DNA of 64,000 nucleotides, taken from positions 1-64,000 of the forward strand of contig NZ_CANLZZ010000004.1 in assembly GCF_947495725.1 (NCBI RefSeq), given 5' to 3'. The position numbers and the translations under genes were made by a program. Every line of letters starts with the position of its first letter. Position 1 is the stretch's first letter. Below are positions 1-10,900 of the stretch, in pieces. Source of the stretch: an uncultured Lutibacter sp. GTDB taxonomy: Bacteria > Bacteroidota > Bacteroidia > Flavobacteriales > Flavobacteriaceae. The notes under the pieces were generated by a model. It searched no databases, was not told the origin of the DNA, and saw nothing but the letters and a program-made list of their open reading frames with translations.

Positions 1-151
1 TAATTTTTAACTTAAATCCTTATACTTCTGAAAACCCGTTAATTAAAACTAACAAATACCCTGAATTATTTTATTAAATTACTTTAAAAAAAAGCCGGAT
101 AGCTAAAATAATGTAAATATTTTAATCTCACAAGTGTATTTTTTTAAAAAA

Positions 152-847
152 TTACTTTTTTTTGGGCTCTGGTTTTGGCAGTATAACTTCTTTAGTACTT
201 AATTCAATGAAATTAAAATCTAATTTTGACGGTTGTTCTTCTAAAACACCGTCTACGAAAGCTCTTTGAAGTATATCTTCAATTAGATAATCTTCTTCAA
301 CATTAACTGGGTCATACTCGTTCTTCAAAGAAAGTTTGAACATTTTAGCCGTAGTATTATACCAAAAAGCTTTCCATCCGCTACGTAAATCTTTTACCAA
401 ATCAAATGCAGTGCTTCCAGTTTGGCGATGAATAAGCTTTATTAATATTCTTCCTTCGGTGCGAGTTAATTTTTTTAATTGATCTGTGAACTCGCCTTCT
501 AAATATTTTTGGATTCGTTTTGTATAAATTCGTTTCTTTCTACCTGATTTAATATTCTCGATTCTTTCATTTAATACTTCTAACCTATCTGCAGCTAATT
601 TCGCATAGGGATAAGCTTTTAAAGTTTTTCTTCTAAACCAATAATAATATCTTCTATCGTAACTAGTTTTGAATTTTAGTTTTTTTAACAACAAAACTTC
701 ATCCAATTTTATTAATAAAGTGTCTCCTTCAAAAATAATGTACTGCTCTGACAATGGGATAGAGTCCATTTTTTCTACTTGAGAAAAAAGATTATTACAA
801 AATAATATTGTACATATATATAATAAGGTACTAAACTTGGCCTTCAT
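152..847 (-). CDS. DUF4294 family secreted protein
   Basis: A 231-residue protein with an N-terminal signal peptide (hydrophobic stretch at about residues 6-22, ending FSQ). The body is basic and rich in Arg/Lys/Tyr, with a conserved-looking core around residues 65-170 (YYYWFRRKTLKAYPYAKLA and LIKLIHRQTG). This matches my memory of DUF4294, a flavobacterial family of unknown function that often lies next to an M42 peptidase gene, as here (divergent, 140 bp apart). It is probably periplasmic or outer-membrane associated. Nothing in the sequence gives a biochemical function. The ATG at 847 is supported by the signal peptide starting immediately after it. Confidence 0.75.
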   Translation of the reverse strand: MKAKFSTLLYICTILFCNNLFSQVEKMDSIPLSEQYIIFEGDTLLIKLDEVLLLKKLKFKTSYDRRYYYWFRRKTLKAYPYAKLAADRLEVLNERIENIKSGRKKRIYTKRIQKYLEGEFTDQLKKLTRTEGRILIKLIHRQTGSTAFDLVKDLRSGWKAFWYNTTAKMFKLSLKNEYDPVNVEEDYLIEDILQRAFVDGVLEEQPSKLDFNFIELSTKEVILPKPEPKKK

Positions 848-957
848 AAATACTTTTTATTAATCAAAACGTTTCCAAAATTACAACTTTCGATTATACT
901 TTTTAGTATGTAAATTTAAAATGATTGTTTATTTAAATAGTTTATTTAACAATTTAG

Positions 958-965
958 TATCTTCG
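958..965 (+). promoter_or_regulatory. Putative -7 promoter element for the M42 gene
   Basis: TATCTTCG, one mismatch from the Bacteroidota -7 consensus TAnnTTTG, lies 22 bp before the ATG at 988. No convincing TTG -33 element is seen at the usual spacing. Confidence 0.4.
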
Positions 966-987
966 TTTTTTAATAAGAAATATAATT

Positions 988-2073
988 ATGAGTAAAAAAA
1001 TATTGAATAAGAGTTCTATTTCGTTCTTAGAAAAGTACTTAAATAATGCTTCACCAACGGGTTATGAAAGTGAAGGTCAGAAAATATGGATGAATTATTT
1101 AAAACCATATGTTGATACATTTATAACTGACAGTTATGGAACTGCTGTTGGCGTTATTAATCCAGACGCAAAATTTAAAGTAGTAATTGAAGGACATGCA
1201 GATGAAATTTCGTGGTACGTAAATTATATTACACCTGAAGGTTTGATTTATGTAATTAGAAATGGTGGAAGTGATCATCAAATTGCACCTTCAAAAGTTG
1301 TTAATATCCATACAAAAAAAGGAATTGTAAAAGGTGTGTTTGGTTGGCCTGCGATACACACAAGAATTGGCGGTAAAGAAGAAGCTCCAAAATTAGACAA
1401 CATATTTATTGATGTTGGTTGTAAATCAAAAGAAGAAGTTGAGAAGTTAGGAGTTCATGTTGGATGTGTTATTACTTATCCAGATGAATTTTTTATTTTA
1501 AATAAAAATAATTTTGTTTGTAGAGCTATTGACAATAGAGTTGGAGGATTTATGATTGCCGAAGTCGCTCGCTTATTAAAGGAAAATAAAGTTAAACTTC
1601 CTTTTGGTTTATATATTACAAATTCGGTTCAAGAAGAAATTGGTTTAAGAGGTGCTGAAATGATAACACACACTATTAAACCAAATATTGCTATTATTAC
1701 TGACGTTTGCCATGATACTACCACTCCAATGATTGAAAAAAAGAAGGAAGGTGAAACAAAAAGTGGTGACGGACCAGTTATTAGCTATGCTCCTGCTGTT
1801 CAAAATAATCTTCGAGATTTAATTGTTGAAACAGCTGAGGCCAAAAAAATTCCTTTTCAAAGATTAGCATCATCAAGGGCAACAGGTACAGATACCGATG
1901 CATTTGCTTATAGTAATGGTGGTGTTCCATCTGCTTTAATTTCACTTGCATTACGTTATATGCATACAACTGTTGAAATGGTTCATAAAGATGATGTAGA
2001 AAATGTAATACGTTTAATTTATGAAACACTTTTAAATATTAAAGAAGGAGAAAATTTTAGTTATTTCAAATAA
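988..2073 (+). CDS. M42 family metallo-aminopeptidase
   Basis: A 361-residue cytoplasmic di-zinc aminopeptidase/glucanase-like enzyme of the M42 family (glutamyl aminopeptidase/FrvX type). The expected metal and catalytic motifs are visible in order: EGHADE (His70, Asp72), IDNRVGG (Asp182), QEEIGLRG (Glu216-Glu217), ITDV (Asp239) and a C-terminal MHT (His326). The length is normal for the family. It should trim N-terminal residues from peptides after proteasome-like or protease digestion. A hairpin terminator follows directly, so it is probably monocistronic. Confidence 0.92.
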   Translation: MSKKILNKSSISFLEKYLNNASPTGYESEGQKIWMNYLKPYVDTFITDSYGTAVGVINPDAKFKVVIEGHADEISWYVNYITPEGLIYVIRNGGSDHQIAPSKVVNIHTKKGIVKGVFGWPAIHTRIGGKEEAPKLDNIFIDVGCKSKEEVEKLGVHVGCVITYPDEFFILNKNNFVCRAIDNRVGGFMIAEVARLLKENKVKLPFGLYITNSVQEEIGLRGAEMITHTIKPNIAIITDVCHDTTTPMIEKKKEGETKSGDGPVISYAPAVQNNLRDLIVETAEAKKIPFQRLASSRATGTDTDAFAYSNGGVPSALISLALRYMHTTVEMVHKDDVENVIRLIYETLLNIKEGENFSYFK

Positions 2074-2077
2074 TAGT

Positions 2078-2106
2078 AAAAGACAGCTTTTGCTGTCTTT
2101 TTTATT
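2078..2106 (+). terminator. Rho-independent terminator after the M42 gene
   Basis: AAAAGACAGC and GCTGTCTTTT form a 10-bp stem with a TTTT loop and a T-rich tail, ending just before the Nudix start at 2113. Confidence 0.8.
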
Positions 2107-2112
2107 TAAATT

Positions 2113-2658
2113 ATGGATGAATATATAGATTTACTAGACAATGAAGGAAATTTAACAGGTAAATCCTGCTTGAAATCCGAAGCTCATAAAAAAGGACTTT
2201 TACATGGAAGTACCCATATTTGGGTGTTTAATAATCAAAAAAATATAATTATTCAAAAAAGGGCAGCTAACAAAGATACCTTTCCAAATCTTTGGGATGT
2301 TTCAGCTGCTGGACATATTTCTGCTGGAGAAAAACCAATAATATCGGCAGTTAGAGAACTGGAAGAAGAAATAGGAATACGTGTATTACATAATCAGTTA
2401 AATTATATTGGAATTTACAAAAAGAAAATTCACCATAATACCAATTTAATTGACAATGAAATACACCATATATATATATGTAGTGTAAATTTTGATTTTA
2501 GCACTCTAAAAATACAAGAAGAAGAAGTTTCAGAAATAAAAATAATTACAATTGACAATTTAATAAAAAGGCTAAAATTAAACAATAAAGAGTTTGTTCC
2601 GCACGGGGAAGATTATTACAAATTAGTTTTAGAAAAAATTAAAAATTATACAAGCTGA
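2113..2658 (+). CDS. Nudix hydrolase (IPP-isomerase-like subgroup)
   Basis: A 181-residue Nudix protein. The Nudix box is perfect: Gly67-x5-Glu73-x7-Arg81-Glu82-x2-Glu85-Glu86-x-Gly88. The N-terminal EYIDLLDNEGNLTGK and the HxxG(L) segment followed by HIWVFN resemble the YfcD/isopentenyl-diphosphate isomerase-like Nudix branch, which hydrolyses nucleoside or other diphosphates. The exact substrate cannot be told. It lies 12 bp upstream of the first cNMP/CBS/DUF294 gene, so it may be the first gene of that operon. Confidence 0.85.
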   Translation: MDEYIDLLDNEGNLTGKSCLKSEAHKKGLLHGSTHIWVFNNQKNIIIQKRAANKDTFPNLWDVSAAGHISAGEKPIISAVRELEEEIGIRVLHNQLNYIGIYKKKIHHNTNLIDNEIHHIYICSVNFDFSTLKIQEEEVSEIKIITIDNLIKRLKLNNKEFVPHGEDYYKLVLEKIKNYTS

Positions 2659-2670
2659 TATATTATTACA

Positions 2671-4587
2671 ATGAAAAATACAATTGCAGAAAGAATATTG
2701 GATTTTTTAAAGGATTATCCTCCTTTTAATTTAATTCAGAAAGATACATTACTTGAAATAGCAAAGAAAGTAGAAATTCATTATTTTGAAAAAGATCAAA
2801 TAATATTTAGTCAAAATGACACTCCGCACGAACATTTTTACATTGTAAATGAAGGAGTTATAAGATTGTATAGATTTGCTGAGGGTAAAAAACATATTGT
2901 AGACATTTGTGACGAAGGAGATTTATTTGGACTACGACCACTTATAATGAAGGAAAACTATTTAATGGGAGCTGCAGCAAATGAAGAATCAATAATTTAC
3001 GCCATTCCTATTCATCTTTTTAATGATATTATTTTAAACTTCCCTAAGGTAAGTCAATTTTTAATTGCCAGTTTTGCTACAAATACTAGAGACCCTTTTT
3101 CTGAAAAACATAAGGGTAAATTGTTTGCAAATATTAAGGCTATTAAAAAAGTAGAAAATAGTTTTATTGAAACCCAGTCAGCGAAATACACAAAAAACCC
3201 AATTACTTGTTCAGCTAATATTACTATTCAGGAAGCGGCAATAATTATGACTAAAAATGTAATTAATTCAATTGTTATTGCCAACAATAATATACCAATT
3301 GGAATTATAACAGACAAAGATATTAGAACCAAAATTGGTACTGGCCTGTTTAAAATTACGGATACTGTTGAAACTATAATGGCTAGTCCGGTAGTTACTT
3401 TTCCAGAAAACATAACCGTCGCTGAAGCCCAAATTGCACGCTTAAAACATAAAGTATCGCATTTGTGTATTACAAAAGACGGTACAAATACTTCAGAATT
3501 AGTTGGAATTTTATCTGAGCATGATCTTAATTTAATTCAAGGAAACAATCCTCTACTACTTATAAAAGAAATTAAACAAGCAAAAGACGCAGAAACTTTA
3601 AAATATATTAGATCCAAAGCTGCAGAACTTACTAAAGGCTATATCGAACAAGAAATTCCTATTTATTTTGTAACAAAAGTTATTTCAGAAATAAATACAG
3701 CAATTACAAAAAGTGCAATTGAATTATCAATTCAAGAAATTGGCACAAAACCACCCGTTAATTATTCTTGGTTTGCTGTAGGAAGTCAAGGTAGAAAAGA
3801 GCAGTTATTGATGACCGATCAGGATAATGCTTTAGTATTTGAAAATGTAACAGAATCAGAATACGAAAATGTAAAAGCCTATTTTTTAAAATTAGCTACA
3901 AAAGTAACTGAAAAATTAAATATTGTTGGTTTTGACTATTGTCCAGCAAATATTATGGCTAGCAATCCTAAATGGTGTTTATCAATTGACGAATGGAAAC
4001 AACAATTTAAAGAATGGATAAAAGATCCTATTCCAGAAAAAATACTACTTAGTATAATTTTTTATGATTTTGAATTGATATACGGAAATAAAGAATTGTA
4101 CAATAAAATGGCTACAAGTGTATTAAAGTATATTAAAAAAAATCAAATATTTTTAAGCTTTTTAGGAAAAGTAACTTTAGATAACCCACCCCCTCTTGGT
4201 TTCTTTAAACAATTTTTAGTAGAACAGGATGGTGAAAACAAAGACAATTTTGATATAAAATCTAGAGCTATACGACCGTTAGTTGATGCTGCAAGAATAT
4301 TTTCTTTATATCACGGTTTACAAATAAATAATACTATTGCACGTTATAAAAAACTAATGGAGGTTGAACCTCAAAATAAAGATTTATTTGAATCTTGTTC
4401 AAATGCATTTAAAATATTGTTAACGTTTAGAACTTCTCAGGGCTTAGCAAATAATGATAGTGGAAAATTTGTAGATATAAATAGCTTAAGTAAAGCAGAC
4501 CGATTAAAATTAAAAAGCTGCTTTAACCCCATAAAAAATGTACAAGAAGCTTTAAAAATTAGATTTAAAACAACTCAAATAGGTTAA
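2671..4587 (+). CDS. cNMP-binding/CBS/DUF294 nucleotidyltransferase-like protein, copy 1
   Basis: A 638-residue cytoplasmic signalling protein with four parts. A cyclic-nucleotide-binding domain spans about residues 15-130. A tandem CBS pair spans about 165-295 (KNPITCSANITIQEAA; ASPVVTFPENITVAEA). A DUF294 nucleotidyltransferase-like core has Gly371-Ser372, Arg375 and the TDQD acidic motif (Asp383/Asp385). A C-terminal DUF294_C domain follows. The family is related to GlnD-type nucleotidyltransferases, but no target is known. The 3' end is 2 bp from the exonuclease gene, so they are co-transcribed. It is clearly paralogous to the gene at 5319. Confidence 0.88.
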   Translation: MKNTIAERILDFLKDYPPFNLIQKDTLLEIAKKVEIHYFEKDQIIFSQNDTPHEHFYIVNEGVIRLYRFAEGKKHIVDICDEGDLFGLRPLIMKENYLMGAAANEESIIYAIPIHLFNDIILNFPKVSQFLIASFATNTRDPFSEKHKGKLFANIKAIKKVENSFIETQSAKYTKNPITCSANITIQEAAIIMTKNVINSIVIANNNIPIGIITDKDIRTKIGTGLFKITDTVETIMASPVVTFPENITVAEAQIARLKHKVSHLCITKDGTNTSELVGILSEHDLNLIQGNNPLLLIKEIKQAKDAETLKYIRSKAAELTKGYIEQEIPIYFVTKVISEINTAITKSAIELSIQEIGTKPPVNYSWFAVGSQGRKEQLLMTDQDNALVFENVTESEYENVKAYFLKLATKVTEKLNIVGFDYCPANIMASNPKWCLSIDEWKQQFKEWIKDPIPEKILLSIIFYDFELIYGNKELYNKMATSVLKYIKKNQIFLSFLGKVTLDNPPPLGFFKQFLVEQDGENKDNFDIKSRAIRPLVDAARIFSLYHGLQINNTIARYKKLMEVEPQNKDLFESCSNAFKILLTFRTSQGLANNDSGKFVDINSLSKADRLKLKSCFNPIKNVQEALKIRFKTTQIG

Positions 4588-4589
4588 AT

Positions 4590-5261
4590 ATGTTTAGTCG
4601 AATATTTAAAAGAAAAAGTTATCCTAAATATTGGTTAGATTATGTTGAAAAAGTTTCTACTTGTGAAAAATATTACAATTACGAATCCATTCGATTTGTT
4701 GTTTTAGATACAGAAACCACAGGATTTGACTATGAAAATGACAGAATGTTATGTATTGGAGCAGTTGCGATAAAAAACAACAAAATATTAGTAACAGACT
4801 CCTTCGAAGTTTATATAAAACAAGATGTATTCAATAAAGAAACAGTAAAAATTCATGGTATTAGAAAAAATGGTACCGAAACAAAAATGAGCGAAGAAGA
4901 AGCTCTTATAGCATTTATTGAATATTTAGACGACGCTGTAATTATCGCTCATCATACCGCTTTCGATTTAAACATGATAAATACAGCTCTAAGACGCATT
5001 AATCTTGGACCACTTATTTCGAAGCAATTAGACACAAATTATATTTATAAAAAGCTTTCTCCCAAAAATAGACATAATAAAGTATTTAGTTTAGATAATT
5101 TATGTAACGAATATGGAGTGACAATGCATGATAGACATACAGCCTCTGGTGATGCCCTATTAACTGCTTTAGTATTTTTAAAATTGACAAATCAATATAA
5201 AAAAAACAACGCTCTAAATATATTTGATTTAGTAAACACAAACTACAATTTAAATAAATAA
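4590..5261 (+). CDS. 3'-5' exonuclease, DEDDh/DnaQ-like, copy 1
   Basis: A 223-residue exonuclease of the DnaQ/PolC-epsilon fold. ExoI is DTETTG (Asp40, Glu42). ExoII is the AHHTAFD segment. ExoIII is HDRHTASGDA, with the catalytic His and Asp typical of DEDDh enzymes. It removes nucleotides from 3' ends of DNA or RNA. The family recurrently follows a DUF294/CBS protein, as here (2-bp gap), implying a functional pair whose exonuclease may be regulated by nucleotide or cNMP sensing. This is inference. It has a paralogue at 7238. Confidence 0.88.
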   Translation: MFSRIFKRKSYPKYWLDYVEKVSTCEKYYNYESIRFVVLDTETTGFDYENDRMLCIGAVAIKNNKILVTDSFEVYIKQDVFNKETVKIHGIRKNGTETKMSEEEALIAFIEYLDDAVIIAHHTAFDLNMINTALRRINLGPLISKQLDTNYIYKKLSPKNRHNKVFSLDNLCNEYGVTMHDRHTASGDALLTALVFLKLTNQYKKNNALNIFDLVNTNYNLNK

Positions 5262-5318
5262 GCTTTTAATTACTCTTCTAAATTTTGTAACTTTAGTGTT
5301 TATCATTCATTAAAAAGT

Positions 5319-7238
5319 ATGAAAAACACTATTGCAGAACGCATTTTTGATTTTTTAAAAGATTTCCCTCCTTTTGATATTTTAACTAAAGAACAACTAT
5401 TTTTAATTGCTGCTAATGTCAAGGTAGTTTATGTTGAAAAAGACAGGGTTGTTTTTAAACAAAAAGAACTTCCTCATGAAAACTTTTATATAGTAAAAGA
5501 TGGCGCAATTGGTTTATATAGAACTTTGGATTTAGATTCAATTTTAGTTGATATTTGTGATGAAGGTGATATTTTTGGGTTAAGACCATTGGTTCAAAAT
5601 GACCACTACCTTATGAGTGCAAAAGCAAATGAAGAAAGTATTCTCTACGCTATATCTGTTGAAATTTTAAAAGAAATAATTCAAAGTAATGATAAAGTAA
5701 GTAAATTTTTAATAGCTAGTTTTTCCACAAACATTAAAACTCCTTACGCAAATAACAATTACGGACAACTATTTGCAAATGTTGATACTTTAGAAGGTAA
5801 CAATACCAATTTATCTGATTTTCAAACTGCAGAATACAGTAAAAATCCAATTACTTGTAATAAAAAAACATCTATAAAAGAGGCCGCATTAATAATGAGT
5901 TCAAACAGGGTTGGCTCTATTTTAATAGTTGAAAATAAAAACCCTATTGGCATAATCACCGACAAAGATTTACGGTTAAAAATTGCAACCGGATTAGTTT
6001 CCATTGATGAAAAAGTTGATCAAATAATGTCGTCTCCCGTAATTACCGTTTCAGATAAAATTACAACATCCGAAGCACAAATAGCAATGCTTAAACATAA
6101 AATTACGCATCTGTGTATAACTAAAGACGGAACGCCAAACTCTGAGTTGTGCGGCATTATGAGTGAACACGATATTGTAGTTTTACAGGGAAACAATCCA
6201 TCTGTTTTAATTAAAGAACTAAAACGCGCAAAAAATATTGAAACATTAAGGTATATTCGTCAAAAAACATCAAAATTACTTAAAGGTTATATTGAGCAAA
6301 AGATTCCAATTATTTTTATTTCAAATATTATTTCAGAAATTACAAGCGCATTAACAATAAAAGCAATTGAACTTTCAATTCTAGAAATGGAAACTAAACC
6401 ACCTGTAAAATTTGGTTGGTTAGCATTGGGAAGTCAAGGAAGAAAAGAACAACTCTTAATTACAGATCAGGATAATGCATTGGTTTTTGAAAACGTTTTT
6501 GATGAAGATTACAAAACAACAAAAGATTACTTTATAAGTTTATCAAAAAAAATTACTAATAAATTAAATACAATTGGTTTTGAGTATTGCCCAGCAAATA
6601 TGATGGCGAGTAATCCGAAATTTTGTCTTTCTGTAAACGAATGGAAAAATAAATTTAATAAATGGATCACTCAACCTTCAGAAAAATCAATTATGATGTG
6701 TACCATATTTTTTGATTACGATTTAGTTTATGGAAACAAAAAATTAGTAGATAAAATTTCTAAAAGCATATTTAAATCTATAAAATCTTATGAAATTTTT
6801 CTTAATTTTTTAGGAAGAAATGCTTTAATTAACCCTCCACCTCTAGGTTTTTTTAGACAATTTTTGGTAGAAAACGATGGAGCACATAAAGATCAATTCG
6901 ATATAAAAAGTAAAGCTTTAATGCCGTTAATTGATGCTGCAAGATTATTATGTCTTTCTCATAATTTGAAGAATGAAAATAATACAATTAAAAGATATGT
7001 GAACCTTATTGATATTGAACCGCAAAATAAAGACTTATATTTATCTTGCATAGATGCGTTTAAAATTTTATTACGCTTTAGAACCGAGCAAGGGTTAAAA
7101 CATAACGATTCTGGTAGGTATATTGATTTAAAAAATCTAAGTAAATCGGAAAAATTAAAATTAAAAGGAGCCTTTAAACCTATTAAAGATATTCAAGAAT
7201 TATTAAATATAAGATATAATTTATCTCAAATGATGTAA
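5319..7238 (+). CDS. cNMP-binding/CBS/DUF294 nucleotidyltransferase-like protein, copy 2
   Basis: A 639-residue paralogue of the gene at 2671, collinear over its whole length. It begins with the near-identical MKNTIAERIFDFLKDFPPF, keeps DICDEGD in the cNMP domain, the CBS pair (KNPITCNKK; SSPVITVSDK) and the GSQGRKEQLLITDQDNALVFE nucleotidyltransferase motif. The key Gly-Ser, Arg and Asp-x-Asp residues are intact, so it is not a decayed copy. Its stop codon overlaps the ATG of the next exonuclease (TAATG at 7236-7240). A TAACTTTA box about 40 bp upstream may give this copy its own promoter. Confidence 0.88.
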   Translation: MKNTIAERIFDFLKDFPPFDILTKEQLFLIAANVKVVYVEKDRVVFKQKELPHENFYIVKDGAIGLYRTLDLDSILVDICDEGDIFGLRPLVQNDHYLMSAKANEESILYAISVEILKEIIQSNDKVSKFLIASFSTNIKTPYANNNYGQLFANVDTLEGNNTNLSDFQTAEYSKNPITCNKKTSIKEAALIMSSNRVGSILIVENKNPIGIITDKDLRLKIATGLVSIDEKVDQIMSSPVITVSDKITTSEAQIAMLKHKITHLCITKDGTPNSELCGIMSEHDIVVLQGNNPSVLIKELKRAKNIETLRYIRQKTSKLLKGYIEQKIPIIFISNIISEITSALTIKAIELSILEMETKPPVKFGWLALGSQGRKEQLLITDQDNALVFENVFDEDYKTTKDYFISLSKKITNKLNTIGFEYCPANMMASNPKFCLSVNEWKNKFNKWITQPSEKSIMMCTIFFDYDLVYGNKKLVDKISKSIFKSIKSYEIFLNFLGRNALINPPPLGFFRQFLVENDGAHKDQFDIKSKALMPLIDAARLLCLSHNLKNENNTIKRYVNLIDIEPQNKDLYLSCIDAFKILLRFRTEQGLKHNDSGRYIDLKNLSKSEKLKLKGAFKPIKDIQELLNIRYNLSQMM

Positions 7239-7900
7239 TGTGGAACTGGTTTAAACATAAAAATTATCCAGATTTTTGGAAAGAATACTTAAAGACTTTT
7301 AAAATAAAACAACCAAAATCTATTGAAAAAACTCGTTTTATAGTTTTTGATACAGAAACCACAGGTTTAGATACTGTAAAAGATAGAATTTTGTCAATTG
7401 GAGCAATTGCAATTACAAATGGAATTATTGATGTTGCCGATAATTTTGAAATTTATTTAAAACAAGATGAATTTAATACTGATACCGTTGAAATTCACGG
7501 AATTTTAAAAGAAGGTAATATTGAAAAGTTTTCAGAAGAAAAAGCAATTGAATACTTCATTAATTATTTACAAAATGCTGTTTTAATAGCACACCATGCT
7601 GCATTTGATGTTAAAATGATTAACGCCGCATTAACAAGAATGAATTTACCTAAATTAAAAAATAAAAGTATTGACACTGGTATCCTTTATAAGAAATTAG
7701 ATGGTAAAACCGGTAATCATTTTAATCTTGATGCGCTATGCAAAGAATTTAACATACCAAAACACGACAGGCATACAGCTTCTGGAGATGCCTTTATTAC
7801 GGCCCTTCTCTTTTTAAAAATAATTTCAAAACTTAAAAAGGAACGCACCGTTTATTATTCTGACTTGTTCAGGACTACAAATAATAAAGGATTAATTTAA
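7238..7900 (+). CDS. 3'-5' exonuclease, DEDDh/DnaQ-like, copy 2
   Basis: A 220-residue paralogue of the exonuclease at 4590, with DTETTG, AHHAAFD and HDRHTASGDA all intact and the same N-terminal (Y/N)YP(K/D)(Y/F)W segment. It overlaps the preceding DUF294 gene by one base, so it is translationally coupled. Activity is predicted as for copy 1. Both copies of the two-gene unit keep catalytic residues, suggesting divergence of function after tandem duplication rather than redundancy. Confidence 0.88.
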   Translation: MWNWFKHKNYPDFWKEYLKTFKIKQPKSIEKTRFIVFDTETTGLDTVKDRILSIGAIAITNGIIDVADNFEIYLKQDEFNTDTVEIHGILKEGNIEKFSEEKAIEYFINYLQNAVLIAHHAAFDVKMINAALTRMNLPKLKNKSIDTGILYKKLDGKTGNHFNLDALCKEFNIPKHDRHTASGDAFITALLFLKIISKLKKERTVYYSDLFRTTNNKGLI

Positions 7901-7903
7901 AAA

Positions 7904-7933
7904 AAGCCGCTATCAAAATAATGACTGCGGCTT
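7904..7933 (-). terminator. Bidirectional terminator between convergent genes
   Basis: AAGCCGC (7904-7910) and GCGGCTT (7927-7933) pair. Read on the minus strand, a run of seven Ts follows, so it mainly ends the acyl-CoA synthetase fusion transcript. The plus-strand tail is weaker. Confidence 0.75.
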
Positions 7934-7953
7934 ATTACTTGTGGATATTAAAA

Positions 7954-10900
7954 TTATTTTACTAAAGACCCATCCATTATAGAAGCAACAACATCTGGAT
8001 TTAAAAGTGTTGAAATATCTCCTAAGTTTGAAGTTTCATTTTCAGCAATTTTCCTCAATATTCTTCTCATAATTTTACCCGATCTTGTTTTTGGTAACCC
8101 CTTAACAAATTGAATTTTATCTAACTTTGCAATTGGACCAATGGTTCGTCCAATTAAACCATTAATTTCTTTTCTTAAAAAGTCTTCATTCTCAGGAGTA
8201 TCATAAACAATAACATACGCATATAAAGCATTTCCTTTAATATCATGTGGATAACCAACAACTGCTGACTCCACAACATTACTATGTTCATTAATTACAT
8301 TCTCAATTGGAGCGGTTCCTAAATTATGTCCGGATACTATTACAACATCATCTACTCTACCAGTAATTCTATAATTCCCTTCTAAGTCTCTAAAAGCTCC
8401 ATCACCTGTAAAATACTTGTCCTTAAAAGTTGAAAAATAGGTTTCTTTATATCGTTGATGATTTCCATATATAGTTCTTGCAATAGAAGGCCAAGGGTAC
8501 TTAACACAAAGTCTTCCCTCTGCAGGGTTTGTGTTTACCTCCTCACCGTTTTCATCTAATAAACAAGGTTGAATACCAGGAAGTGGACGAGTTGCAAATG
8601 TAGGTTTTGTTGGCGTAACTCCTGCTAATGGTGATATCATAATTCCACCTGTTTCCGTTTGCCACCAAGTATCAACAATTGGAGATTTTTGTTTACCAAT
8701 TTTTTCATTATACCAATGCCATGCCTCTTCATTAATAGGCTCTCCAACAGTTCCTAATACCTTAATAGAACTTAAATCGTTTTGCTCTGTTAATTCATTT
8801 CCTTGTGCAGCCAATGCTCTAATTGCAGTTGGTGCTGTATAGAATTGATTAACCTTATATTTCTCAACAATTTGCCAAAATCTACTATAATCTGGATAAG
8901 AAGGAACTCCTTCAAACATTAACGTTGTGGCACCAGCAGCTAAAGGCCCATAAACAATATATGAATGTCCTGTTATCCAACCAATATCTGCTGTGCAAAA
9001 ATAAACATCACCATGAGAATATTGGAATACATTTTTAAAACTGTAAGCTGTATGCACCATATAACCAGCACATGTATGTACCATTCCTTTTGGTTTTCCT
9101 GTAGAGCCAGAAGTATATAAAATAAATAACATATCTTCCGCATCCATTTCCTCGGCCTCACAAACTGCGTCTACCTTTAACAATTCTTCGTGCCACCAAA
9201 CGTCACGTCCAGCTTTCATGTTAATATTCCCATTAACTCTGTTCAAAACAATTGAAGTTTCGATAGTTGGGCAAGTTTCCAATGCTTCATCTACAATAGT
9301 TTTAAAATCAACTGCTTTACTTCCTCTAGAAACACCGTCAGACGTAAGTAACATTTTACATTCAGCATCATTAATTCTGGTAGAGAGCGCAACAGCTGAA
9401 AACCCTGCAAAAACTACCGAATGAACCGCTCCAATTCGCGCACATGCTAAAACAGCAATAGCTAACTCCGGAACCATTGGCATATAAATACAAACTTTAT
9501 CACCTTTAATTACTCCATTATTTTTTAATACGTTAGAAAACTTACATACCTCAGCATGTAATTCTCTATAAGTAAACGTTCTATTCGCTTCATTTGGATC
9601 GTTTGGCTCCCAGATTATTGCTATATCGTCTCCGCGTTTTTTCAGGTGACGATCCAAACAGTTTTCGGTAATATTTAGTTTAGCACCTTTAAACCATTCG
9701 AATTTTGGTTTATCCCAGTCGAACTCAACTACCTTATCCCACTTTTTGCGCCAAGTAAAAGTTTCAGCAATTTGAGACCAAAACCCTTCTGGATCATTAA
9801 CGCTATGTTGATATGATTTATAATACTTTATAAAAGAATCTACTTTTAAATCATCTAATGTTTCTTTTTCTTCTTCTGTTGCATGTTCAAATATTCCAAT
9901 ATTGTTTAATTTGAATTCGTGCGTAATTTCATTAATAATTTCAGGATCATCAATTGTCGATGGAATTGTATATTCAACACCATCGGCAATATTTCTTAAT
10001 AATTTTCGAAGAATTTTTCCTGAACGTGTTTTTGGTAACCTTTGAACTAATAATACTTTTTTTAAGGCAGCTACAGCTCCAATTTGTTTTCTTACTTCCT
10101 GAACAATATTATACTCCAACTCAAAACTTGAAACATAATCTCCTGATTTTAGAACAACCAAAGCCAACGGAACCTGACCTTTTAATTGATCTTCTATTCC
10201 AAATACTGCACATTCGGCAACAGAAGGATTAGACGAAACAATTTCTTCCATCTCGGCAGTAGATAATCTATGGCCTGCAACATTAATTACATCATCAACA
10301 CGGCCGGTTATAAATACATAACCTTCTTCATCTGTATATCCTCCATCTCCAGAAAAATAAAATCCTGGGAATTTTTTTAAGTAACCATCTTTAAAACGAT
10401 CTGTATTTCCCCAAATATTAAGCATATTACCAGGAGGCATCGGCAGTTTAACGGCCACAAATCCTTCTTCGTTTGGTCCTAATTGCTGTCCTTCACTATT
10501 TAAAATTTGAATGTCATAACCGCTCACAGGCTTAGTTGCAGAACCCGGTTTTACAGGTAATGCTTCTACACCCATCATATTAGATAACATTGGCCAACCG
10601 GACTCGGTTTGCCACCAATGATCGATTACAGGAATATTTAATTTTTCTTCTAACCATTTTAAGGTAGCAACATCGCATCTTTCACCTGCTAAAAACTGAT
10701 ATTTTAAACAGCTCAAATCATATTGCTTCATCAACTCACCATCCGGATCTTCTTTTTTAATAGCTCTAATTGCAGTTGGAGCAGTGAACATAACCTTTAC
10801 GTTATTTTCTGAAATTATCCTCCAAAAAGTACTAGCATCAGGAGTTTTAATAGGTTTTCCTTCAAAAATAATTGTTGTATTTCTGTTTAATAAAGGACCG

